Shown here piece by piece: positions 1 through 5,526 of a DNA stretch of 15,041 bases (the first letter of the stretch is position 1; every line of letters starts with the position of its first letter). A model generated the notes under the pieces. That model made no database searches and had not been told where the DNA came from. It was given only the letters and a program-made list of their open reading frames with translations. The position numbers were made by a program, and so were the translations under genes. The stretch is from an uncultured Clostridia bacterium (GTDB taxonomy: Bacteria; Bacillota_A; Clostridia; Christensenellales; CAG-138): positions 1-15,041 of the forward strand of contig CAMNHT010000013.1 in assembly GCA_946539625.1 (NCBI GenBank). Direction: 5' to 3'.

Positions 1-545
1 AGATCCGCAAGGCGATGAACGAGGTCTATACGATCCTCGGCGAGATCCCGCCGGCACAGTTCGAGCGGAAGTTCCTGATTGAATACGTCGACGAAAACGA
101 CCTTGCCGCCTATGAACCGGTCGAGCAGAGTATTACGCAGACGTACCTGAAGGCAAAGGCAAAGGGCACGGAGCGCCGCGTTCGCAAGGTCGTTTCCGAA
201 AACTCCATTTCGTATTTCTATTGTGAGAAGCGACCGATCTCGCCGATCGAGCGCATTGAAAACGAACGGCTGCTTTCGCAGAAGGATTATCTCCGAAAGA
301 CAGAGGAGGTCGATCCGGCATTCGGTTCCGTCAGTAAGCGCCGCTTCTGCTTCCGCTTTGAAGGGCATTATTGCACTGTCGATACGTATCCGACCAATGC
401 CGATACCGCGATCCTGGACGTACAGCTCAACGACAAGGATGAAGAAATCGAGCTCCCGCCGGAGATCCGCGTGATCAGGGAGGTCACGGGGGACGTCAAT
501 TATCAGGGACACATGATTTCCAAACGGCTTGCACAGCTCCTTTGA
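1..545 (+). CDS. CYTH-domain protein, C-terminal part (5' truncated by window edge)
   Basis: The reading frame is open from the first complete codon at base 3, so the ATG at 15 is probably internal and the gene starts outside the window. The visible part is a CYTH (triphosphate tunnel) domain. It shows an ERKFLIEY segment close to the usual ExExK signature, a basic strand ERRVRK, YFYCEKRP, then FEGHYCTVDTYP and AILDVQL, and ends in REVTGDVNYQG. CYTH domains bind polyphosphorylated substrates such as triphosphates or thiamine triphosphate. Clostridial proteins with this LGEIPPxxFERKFLI context often carry an N-terminal P-loop ATPase/kinase-like domain, so I infer that the missing part is such a domain. 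The position of the first signature Glu is Gln here (QFERK). A terminator follows about 20 bases after the stop. Confidence 0.8.
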   Translation, partial: IRKAMNEVYTILGEIPPAQFERKFLIEYVDENDLAAYEPVEQSITQTYLKAKAKGTERRVRKVVSENSISYFYCEKRPISPIERIENERLLSQKDYLRKTEEVDPAFGSVSKRRFCFRFEGHYCTVDTYPTNADTAILDVQLNDKDEEIELPPEIRVIREVTGDVNYQGHMISKRLAQLL

Positions 546-565
546 CAGACATATTGAGCCATATA

Positions 566-611
566 AACAACGACCCGCCGGGTGATCCGACGGGTCGAAC
601 GTTGTTGTTTT
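566..611 (+). terminator. Rho-independent terminator after the CYTH gene, possibly bidirectional
   Basis: A GC-rich stem of 7 bp (571-577 with 591-597) continues inward with CGG/CCG after one mismatch. AACAACG (566-572) can alternatively pair with CGTTGTT (600-606). The plus-strand tail is T-rich up to 611. The same hairpin lies downstream of the minus-strand membrane protein gene, where its tail (TTGTTTAT) is weaker, so it may serve both genes. Confidence 0.7.
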
Positions 612-648
612 GGACCTTCGTAAGAGAGGTTCTTCTATGATGCGGAAA

Positions 649-1227
649 TCACTCCTCCGTGGGAGGGACGGGCGCTTCCGCAGGTTGCGGTACGGCGGAT
701 TCCTGCGCGGCTTTTGCAGCACTCTGCGCTTTAGCCGCGTCCTGCATCGCTTCCTGCTGCTTCTGAAGCGCAAGCTCCGCGTCACGCTGAGCAGCTTCCG
801 CGCGGGCTTTGGCTCTTGCTTCCTGCTTTTCCGCTTCGACACGCGCTTTTTCTGCTTTTTCAAGGCCGAAGATGCGCGCATTGATGGACTGAAGCTCCTC
901 AATATAGTCGGGAATGCCGAGTGCGATCGCTTTCTTCGCTTTGTTTGTCAGGGACTTGATCCAAAGCGCCGCGATCACGCATGCGACGATCAGAAGAGCG
1001 GCGGGGATAAGGTTCAGCACCCACGAGCCGGGCTCTTTGCTCAGGCATCCGATCAGATACCCGACCAGAGCGATCACGACGCCGCAGACGATGATGATCC
1101 AGTTGTTTCTGTTGATCTTATCGAGTTTCACAAAGGTATCGACCTGTGTACGCGTCGATTCCGGCATAGCTTTCAGAAAGCCCTTTTTTCGTTCTTTGGT
1201 CTGCAGAATTTGGTCTTTCAGTTCCAT
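649..1227 (-). CDS. Small two-helix membrane protein with Ala/Glu/Lys/Gln coiled-coil tail, unknown function
   Basis: I do not recognise a family for this 192-residue protein. The N-terminus (about 1-38) is charged and hydrophilic. Two hydrophobic helices follow at about 40-61 and 67-90, separated by a short GCLSKEPGS turn, which suggests a hairpin with both ends on the same side. Residues about 100-175 are rich in Ala, Glu, Lys and Gln, with long runs typical of a coiled coil, and the C-terminus is Pro-rich. It is therefore probably a membrane-anchored, oligomerising or scaffolding protein (inference). The start is supported by an SD-like GGGAGGCG about 9 bases upstream and by a perfect consensus promoter with a leader of about 35 nt. 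It is a single-gene unit downstream of the aminotransferase gene on the same strand. A longer opposite-strand frame here is Arg/Phe-rich and is judged a shadow. Confidence 0.75.
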   Translation of the reverse strand: MELKDQILQTKERKKGFLKAMPESTRTQVDTFVKLDKINRNNWIIIVCGVVIALVGYLIGCLSKEPGSWVLNLIPAALLIVACVIAALWIKSLTNKAKKAIALGIPDYIEELQSINARIFGLEKAEKARVEAEKQEARAKARAEAAQRDAELALQKQQEAMQDAAKAQSAAKAAQESAVPQPAEAPVPPTEE

Positions 1228-1268
1228 AATACTCGCCTCCCGATCAGAAATATATGATTTACATCATT

Positions 1269-1297
1269 ATTATAGCGGAAGGATCCCAACGTGTCAA
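1269..1297 (-). promoter_or_regulatory. Perfect consensus SigA promoter for the coiled-coil membrane protein gene
   Basis: On the minus strand, TTGACA (1292-1297) and TATAAT (1269-1274) are separated by exactly 17 bp. Both hexamers match consensus at all 12 positions. The expected +1 is near 1262, giving a leader of about 35 nt before the ATG at 1227. Confidence 0.85.
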
Positions 1298-1320
1298 AGG
1301 GTTTCTGACCTTTTTCACCG

Positions 1321-2607
1321 TTATTCGGCAACGGACTTCAGAAGCTGTTCGAGCGCTGCAATCCGGAGACACAGGCAGAAGACGTTGATCGCTTCGGTAA
1401 GCTCCTCAACGGGCGGCAGCGTCGGCGCAATGCGGATGTTGCTGTCAAACGGGTCCTGTCCGTACGGATAGGTCGCGCCGGCGGGCGTCATCGTGACGCC
1501 GGCTTCCTTCACAAGCTGCAGCGCGCGCTTCGCGGTCTGCGGCATGGCATATAAGCTCACGAAATAGCCGCCCTTAGGACGGTTGTAGCGGCCGATCCCG
1601 CGGGAGACGATCTCACGGTCAAGCGCGTCGCAGACGGCGTCGAACCGCGGCTTCAGGATCGCTGCGTGCTTTTTCATCAGCGCAAGCGTCGTCGGCTTGT
1701 CCTTTAAGAAGCGCACATGGCGGAGCTGGTTGACTTTGTCAAAGCTGATGATCTGCACGCCGAGCGTCTTCATAAAATATGCGATGTTCGCTTCGCTTGC
1801 GCACATGCACGAGATGCCGGCACCCGGGAAGGTGACCTTCGAGGTTGACGCAAACTCATAGACCATGTCTGCATTGCCGTATTCGGCGCAGAGCTTCAGA
1901 ATATCCGGGAACGGAACGTAATCTCCGTCGAATTCGTGGATGCAGTACGCATTGTCCCACATCAAGGCAAAGTCCGGTGCGGCGGGCTTCATGGAAGCGA
2001 GCGCGTGGATGACGCGGTTTGAATAGATAATGCCGTCAGGGTTCGAATACTTCGGTACGCACCAGATGCCGAGCACGGTCGGATCCTTGATCCACTGCAG
2101 CACGGCGTCCATGTCGGGACCTTCGTCGGTCATGGCGATCGGGATCAGCTCCATGCCGAAGAACTCCGTGATGCGGAAATGCCGGTCATAGCCGGGCGCG
2201 GGGCAGAGGAAACGTACCTTGCCGCGCTTGGACCACGGCTCGGGACTGTGCAATAATCCGTGCGTGAACGCCGTAGAGATCAGATTGTACATCAGCTGCA
2301 GCGAAGCGCTGCCGCCGACGATGACCTCGGAGGGCTTTACGTCAAGCAGCTCGCCGAACAGCTTTCTTGCGGCGGGAATTCCGGCAAGATTGCCGTAATT
2401 GCACACGTCGAGCGCATCGTCATAGCAGTCCGCACGATCGGAAAGCACCCGGAGCATATCGTTTGAAAGATCGAGCTGTGCCTTTCCGGGCTTGCCGCGC
2501 GACATGTCGAGCTTTAATCCTTTTGCCTTGATTTCCTCATAGGCTTTACAAACGGTTTGGAGCTCCGTTTCCAGAGCAGCTTTGTCCAACTGAGAATACG
2601 GGATCAT
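1321..2607 (-). CDS. PLP-dependent aminotransferase, type Ic aspartate aminotransferase family
   Basis: This 428-residue protein is a class I fold PLP transaminase of the aspartate aminotransferase Ic / 'MocR-type aminotransferase' group, expected to move the amino group between aspartate and 2-oxoglutarate in the cytoplasm. The family-specific SRGKP sits at 36-40. NPDG at 189-192 replaces the common NPTG. D218 and Y221 (in MWDNAYC) would contact the cofactor, K257 in STSK is the Schiff-base lysine, and R392 in SNIRIAP should bind the substrate carboxylate. Length and motif order match the family, and substrate specificity (aspartate rather than alanine or another) is inferred. The start has AAAGGAGA 6-7 bases upstream and a promoter with a leader of about 24 nt. 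No good terminator is visible before the next minus-strand gene, so read-through is possible. Confidence 0.9.
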   Translation of the reverse strand: MIPYSQLDKAALETELQTVCKAYEEIKAKGLKLDMSRGKPGKAQLDLSNDMLRVLSDRADCYDDALDVCNYGNLAGIPAARKLFGELLDVKPSEVIVGGSASLQLMYNLISTAFTHGLLHSPEPWSKRGKVRFLCPAPGYDRHFRITEFFGMELIPIAMTDEGPDMDAVLQWIKDPTVLGIWCVPKYSNPDGIIYSNRVIHALASMKPAAPDFALMWDNAYCIHEFDGDYVPFPDILKLCAEYGNADMVYEFASTSKVTFPGAGISCMCASEANIAYFMKTLGVQIISFDKVNQLRHVRFLKDKPTTLALMKKHAAILKPRFDAVCDALDREIVSRGIGRYNRPKGGYFVSLYAMPQTAKRALQLVKEAGVTMTPAGATYPYGQDPFDSNIRIAPTLPPVEELTEAINVFCLCLRIAALEQLLKSVAE

Positions 2608-2637
2608 AAACGTCTCCTTTCGACTTCTTATAATCCG

Positions 2638-2665
2638 ATTATAACATGAACGGCAGGAAAGTCAA
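2638..2665 (-). promoter_or_regulatory. SigA promoter with extended -10 for the aminotransferase gene
   Basis: On the minus strand, TTGACT (2660-2665), a 16 bp spacer and TATAAT (2638-2643) are present. A TG one base upstream of the -10 makes it an extended -10. The expected +1 is near 2631, giving a leader of about 24 nt that contains the SD site. Confidence 0.8.
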
Positions 2666-2735
2666 ATGATATAAAAACGCAGGCTTACCGACAGGCCCAT
2701 CATGCTGTATGAAATCGGGAACAACGTCTGGTCGA

Positions 2736-2764
2736 TTGACGGACCGCTTAGCGCGTGATATACT
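2736..2764 (+). promoter_or_regulatory. SigA promoter with extended -10 for the multi-pass membrane protein gene
   Basis: TTGACG (2736-2741), a 17 bp spacer and TATACT (2759-2764) are present, with TG one base before the -10. The expected +1 is near 2771. This rules out a TTG at 2768 as a translation start on this transcript and supports the ATG at 2795. It is divergent from the aminotransferase promoter, with the two -35 boxes about 70 bp apart. Confidence 0.8.
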
Positions 2765-2794
2765 GTCTTGAAATTGACTGAGGGGGTATCTTTC

Positions 2795-3334
2795 ATGAAA
2801 ACATTGAAAACGCTGCAAACACTTGCAAAAATCGGCAGAATTCTCAGCACGGTCGCCTTTGTCCTTTGCATTGTCGGCGGGATCGGCTGCATTCTCGGCA
2901 TCATCAGTCTTGCGATCATTCCGGAGGGATTTAAAATCGGGAACGTGACGATCCAAGGGCTTATCAGCAAGGAGGCAGAAGTCAGCATGGCGACCTGCTA
3001 TGCGGCGATGTCAGTCGGCGTTATTGCCTGCGTGTGCGAAGCCGTGCTCGCAAAGTTCGCGGAGCGCTATTTCAAAAACGAATTGCAGGCGGGTACGCCG
3101 TTCACCTTCGACGGGGCAAAGGAACTGATGCGGCTCGGCATCCTTGCGATCTGCATTCCGGTCGGCGCGTCGATCCTGATGGGGATCACGTACGGCATCT
3201 TCAAGCTCGTTGCAAAGGACGTCTCGGAACTCAACCTGCATAACGGCGCATCGGTCGGTCTCGGCGTTATGATGATCGTCGGAAGTCTCCTGTGCAGACA
3301 CGGCGCAGAGGTCTCCGAGAATAAGGAAGCATAA
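2795..3334 (+). CDS. Multi-pass (about four-helix) membrane protein, unknown function
   Basis: This 179-residue protein has hydrophobic stretches at about 16-42, 68-90, 114-135 and 150-170, consistent with four membrane helices. Between helices 2 and 3 lies an amphipathic segment containing ERYFKNEL and GTPFTFDGAKEL. That arrangement resembles small DUF2975-like clostridial membrane proteins, but I would not assign the family without a profile search. The start is the ATG at 2795, preceded by GAGGGGGT 7 bases upstream and about 24 nt from the predicted transcription start. A frame extension to a TTG at 2768 lacks support. It stands alone, divergent from the aminotransferase gene and closed by a bidirectional terminator. 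No catalytic or transport signature is visible. Confidence 0.8.
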   Translation: MKTLKTLQTLAKIGRILSTVAFVLCIVGGIGCILGIISLAIIPEGFKIGNVTIQGLISKEAEVSMATCYAAMSVGVIACVCEAVLAKFAERYFKNELQAGTPFTFDGAKELMRLGILAICIPVGASILMGITYGIFKLVAKDVSELNLHNGASVGLGVMMIVGSLLCRHGAEVSENKEA

Positions 3335-3347
3335 CAAAAAAACAGGC

Positions 3348-3374
3348 AAAAAGGACGGCGAACCGTCCTTTTTT
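3348..3374. terminator. Bidirectional intrinsic terminator between convergent genes
   Basis: An 11 bp stem (3348-3358 with 3363-3373) has a 4-base CGAA loop. It has T-runs on both strands: TTTTTT after the plus-strand stem, and TTTTT followed by a later T7 run on the minus strand. It ends both the upstream plus-strand membrane protein gene and the minus-strand mrp/C_GCAxxG_C_C unit. Confidence 0.9.
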
Positions 3375-3376
3375 AT

Positions 3377-3826
3377 TTACTCGTCTTTCAGCTTTTCTTC
3401 CAAAAGCCGTGCGGCGGACTGCACAAAACCCATGCAGGGACGCGAGTGATAGAACTTCGCGTCGCGCGGGGTGGGAGAGGGATCATTCTGCTCATTTTCG
3501 TGCAGCGACAGAAGCTCGCGGCAGATGATCGAGCCGTTTTCCTCACGGAACGCGTTCGCAAGCGCCTGTACGTTTTCATAGTGCGCTTTCTTTGCTTCCG
3601 GATCCTTGAGATCGTCGTAGCCTTTCAAAAGTCCGTAGACCATCATCATGCCGGACACCGCGCCGCAAACTTCGCGAAGACGGCCGATGCCGCCGCCGAA
3701 GGAGGAGGCAAGCCGTGCGGCTGTCTTTTCATCCATACCGATCTCGTCATGGAATGCCATCACGACCGCCTGCGCGCAGTTTGCGCCGTCCGTGAAATAC
3801 CGCAATGCTTTTTCTTCGTGTGTCAT
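3377..3826 (-). CDS. C_GCAxxG_C_C family protein, putative redox protein
   Basis: The 149-residue protein has exactly four cysteines, at 17 (NCAQAV), 54 (CGAVSG, the family's CGAxxG motif), 102 (IICREL) and 131 (RPCMGF). This is the pattern that defines the C_GCAxxG_C_C family of putative redox-active proteins. The glycine-rich FGGGIGR just before Cys54 also fits. It has no signal peptide or membrane segment, so it is probably cytoplasmic. The exact reaction is unknown; a thiol or metal role is inferred from the cysteines. The start codon overlaps the stop of mrp as ATGA, with no SD of its own, so translation is probably coupled to mrp. It is followed by the bidirectional terminator and is the last gene of that operon. 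Confidence 0.88.
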   Translation of the reverse strand: MTHEEKALRYFTDGANCAQAVVMAFHDEIGMDEKTAARLASSFGGGIGRLREVCGAVSGMMMVYGLLKGYDDLKDPEAKKAHYENVQALANAFREENGSIICRELLSLHENEQNDPSPTPRDAKFYHSRPCMGFVQSAARLLEEKLKDE

Positions 3827-4647
3827 AGCGTTTCGATTTTTACAGTCATGTCGTTCAGCCAGTCGCCCTCATACAGCTCGATGAGACCCGCGTCGCATGC
3901 GGCGGCAAGCTTCGGGTTGATCGGGATGCGGCAGACGGTGTCGATGCCGTTTTCCTTCGCGACCTTCTCGATGTGGCTGTCGCCGAACAGATAATGACGA
4001 CTGCCGCAGTCGGGGCATTCGAAATAGCTGTAGTTTTCGACGACGCCGAGCACGGGGATGTTCATCATGTTCGCCATGTTGACCGCCTTCTGCACGACCA
4101 TGCCGACAAGCTCCTGCGGAGAGGTGACGACAACGACGCCGTCGATCGGCAGGGACTGGAACACGGTGAGAGGTACGTCGCCCGTTCCCGGCGGCATGTC
4201 GATGAACATGATATCGACGTCCTTCCAGATGACGTCGGTCCAGAACTGCTTGACGGTTCCGGCAATGACCGGTCCGCGCCAGACGACGGGATCGGTCTCG
4301 TTCTCGAGCAGCAGGTTGATGGACATCATATCGACGCCGAACTTCGAGGCGACGGGGAAGATGCCGATATCGCTGCCGGTTGCTTTCTCGTGAACGCCGA
4401 ACGCGTTCGGGATCGAGGGACCCGTGATGTCCGCGTCGAGGATCGCAACGTGATCGCCGTTGCGCATTGCGTTGACAGCGAGCAGCGACGTGACCAGCGA
4501 TTTGCCGACGCCGCCCTTGCCGGACAGTACGGCAATCACCTTTTTTACCGAGGAGTAATTGTTCAGCTTTGCGCGAAAATCGTTTTCTTCCGTGCGTTCC
4601 GAGCAGTTCTGCCCGCAGCTGCTGCAGTCATGGGTGCATTCGCTCAT
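3823..4647 (-). CDS. mrp: Mrp/NBP35 (ApbC) family iron-sulfur cluster carrier ATPase
   Basis: This 274-residue P-loop ATPase of the Mrp/ApbC/Nbp35 group probably binds and delivers Fe-S clusters to apoproteins in the cytoplasm. The deviant Walker A GKGGVGKS is at 43-50. D71-D73 lie in ILDADITGPS, the DMPPGTGD motif is near 150-157, and the cluster-binding CxxC pair is at C211/C214 in ECPDCG. The N-terminus carries four cysteines (4, 8, 11, 15), reminiscent of the N-terminal cluster site of Nbp35, though the spacing differs. I chose the ATG at 4647 over one at 4686 because AAAGGAA lies 8 bases before it and the cysteine-rich segment then begins the protein. It is co-transcribed and overlaps 4 nt with the four-cysteine gene. 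Its promoter -35 box overlaps the cobB stop codon. Confidence 0.92.
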   Translation of the reverse strand: MSECTHDCSSCGQNCSERTEENDFRAKLNNYSSVKKVIAVLSGKGGVGKSLVTSLLAVNAMRNGDHVAILDADITGPSIPNAFGVHEKATGSDIGIFPVASKFGVDMMSINLLLENETDPVVWRGPVIAGTVKQFWTDVIWKDVDIMFIDMPPGTGDVPLTVFQSLPIDGVVVVTSPQELVGMVVQKAVNMANMMNIPVLGVVENYSYFECPDCGSRHYLFGDSHIEKVAKENGIDTVCRIPINPKLAAACDAGLIELYEGDWLNDMTVKIETL

Positions 4648-4700
4648 GGAATGAGTTCCTTTCCGGCGCATCGGAGACAGCGCCATTCAACATACTATAA

Positions 4701-4720
4701 CGGAGCGCTTCGGCGCTCCG
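4701..4720 (-). promoter_or_regulatory. Perfect 8-bp hairpin at the 5' end of the mrp leader RNA
   Basis: CGGAGCGC (4701-4708) and GCGCTCCG (4713-4720) pair perfectly around a 4-base loop (CGAA in the minus-strand RNA). The predicted mrp +1 is near 4724, so the hairpin would begin about 4 nt from the 5' end of a 77-nt leader. It is followed only by TTAT on the minus strand, so it is a poor terminator for cobB. A role as mRNA-stabilising or leader structure is inferred. Confidence 0.6.
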
Positions 4721-4730
4721 CCTCAATCTC

Positions 4731-4758
4731 ATTATACCCGACTTTCCCGGAAAGTCAA
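4731..4758 (-). promoter_or_regulatory. SigA promoter for mrp and the C_GCAxxG_C_C gene
   Basis: On the minus strand, TTGACT (4753-4758), a 16 bp spacer and TATAAT (4731-4736) are present. The -35 box contains the TGA stop of cobB (4755-4757). This shows that mrp has its own start signal immediately after cobB, although read-through from cobB is also possible. Confidence 0.75.
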
Positions 4759-5471
4759 TCCAAAAGATAGGACAGCGCCTCGCCGATCTTTTCATGCACG
4801 CAAAGCGTGGCTTCGCGGTCTCTGGGTGTTGCGGAGAGATTGATTACGATCAGGGTATCGCCGCGAAAATAGTCGATGAGACCCGCCGCCGGATACACCG
4901 CAAGCGATGTTCCGCCGACGATCATGGTGTCCGCCTCGCGGATGCTTTTGATCGCGTCGGTCACGACCGAGTTGTCGAGTCCTTCGCCGTACAGCACGAC
5001 GTCCGGCTTGATGATCCCGCCGCATTCGCAGGTCGGCACGCCCTTCATTTGCATGATCTGCGCAAGCGAATAGAAGCGGCGGCACTTCGTACAATGGTTC
5101 CGGTAGACGCTCCCGTGCAGCTCGCAGACGTGCCTGCTTCCCGCCGCCTGATGCAGACCGTCGATGTTCTGCGTCACGACCGCGTTCAGCTTTCCCATTT
5201 TCTCAAGCCTTGCGAGTGCCTTATGCGCATTGTTCGGCTTTGCGTCGGGATAGATCAGGAATTTCTTGTAATAATCGTAAAAGATCTCAGGATAGCCCTC
5301 GAAAAAGTCGATCGAAAGCAGCGTTTCCGGCGGTACGCCGTAAGCTCTGACCGCTTTGAAGACGCCGTCGCTCGAACGAAAATCCGGGATCCCGCTTTCG
5401 GTGCTCAGTCCCGCGCCGCCGAGGAAAACGATTTTCTTTGCACGGTCAATGTATTCACGAAGCGTATTCAT
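4755..5471 (-). CDS. cobB: NAD-dependent protein deacylase, sirtuin family
   Basis: This 238-residue sirtuin removes acyl groups from lysines using NAD+ and releases nicotinamide and O-acyl-ADP-ribose. The NAD-binding segment GGAGLSTESGIPDFRS is at 18-33, and TQNIDGLH is at 100-107. The catalytic His is 119 in ELHGS, and a Zn site is formed by C127, C130, C148 and C150. KPDVVLYGE follows, and GGTSLAVYPA lies in the C-terminal half. The start is the ATG at 5471, with GGAGGA 8 bases upstream. An in-frame TTG five codons earlier immediately precedes that SD and is rejected. It is divergent from comEC. I could not read a convincing promoter for it. The substrate acyl type cannot be told from the sequence alone. 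Confidence 0.93.
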   Translation of the reverse strand: MNTLREYIDRAKKIVFLGGAGLSTESGIPDFRSSDGVFKAVRAYGVPPETLLSIDFFEGYPEIFYDYYKKFLIYPDAKPNNAHKALARLEKMGKLNAVVTQNIDGLHQAAGSRHVCELHGSVYRNHCTKCRRFYSLAQIMQMKGVPTCECGGIIKPDVVLYGEGLDNSVVTDAIKSIREADTMIVGGTSLAVYPAAGLIDYFRGDTLIVINLSATPRDREATLCVHEKIGEALSYLLD

Positions 5472-5491
5472 GTATGATTCCTCCAAAATCG

Positions 5492-5520
5492 TTGAAATGA
5501 TGATAATTGTCTGCTATACT
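5492..5520 (+). promoter_or_regulatory. SigA promoter placing +1 at the comEC start codon
   Basis: TTGAAA (5492-5497), a 17 bp spacer and TATACT (5515-5520) are present. Counting the usual 7 bases from the end of the -10 gives +1 at 5527, the A of the first ATG of comEC, with no SD in between. See the finding on leaderless transcription. Confidence 0.7.
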
Positions 5521-5526
5521 GTCGAC

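Noticed and set aside
610..1257. Plus-strand frame of 215 codons opposite the coiled-coil membrane protein
   Set aside because: It is slightly longer than the minus-strand gene but Arg/Phe/Leu-rich with no motif, begins within the terminator tail and lacks an SD. The minus-strand gene has an SD and a perfect promoter.
4701..4720. GC hairpin considered as a terminator for cobB
   Set aside because: There is no T-run on the minus strand after the stem (only TTAT), and it lies downstream of a good mrp promoter, so it belongs to the mrp leader.
3973..4770. Plus-strand frame of 265 codons opposite mrp
   Set aside because: It is Asp/Arg/His/Val-rich, with no recognisable domain, and is antisense to a clear Mrp ATPase.
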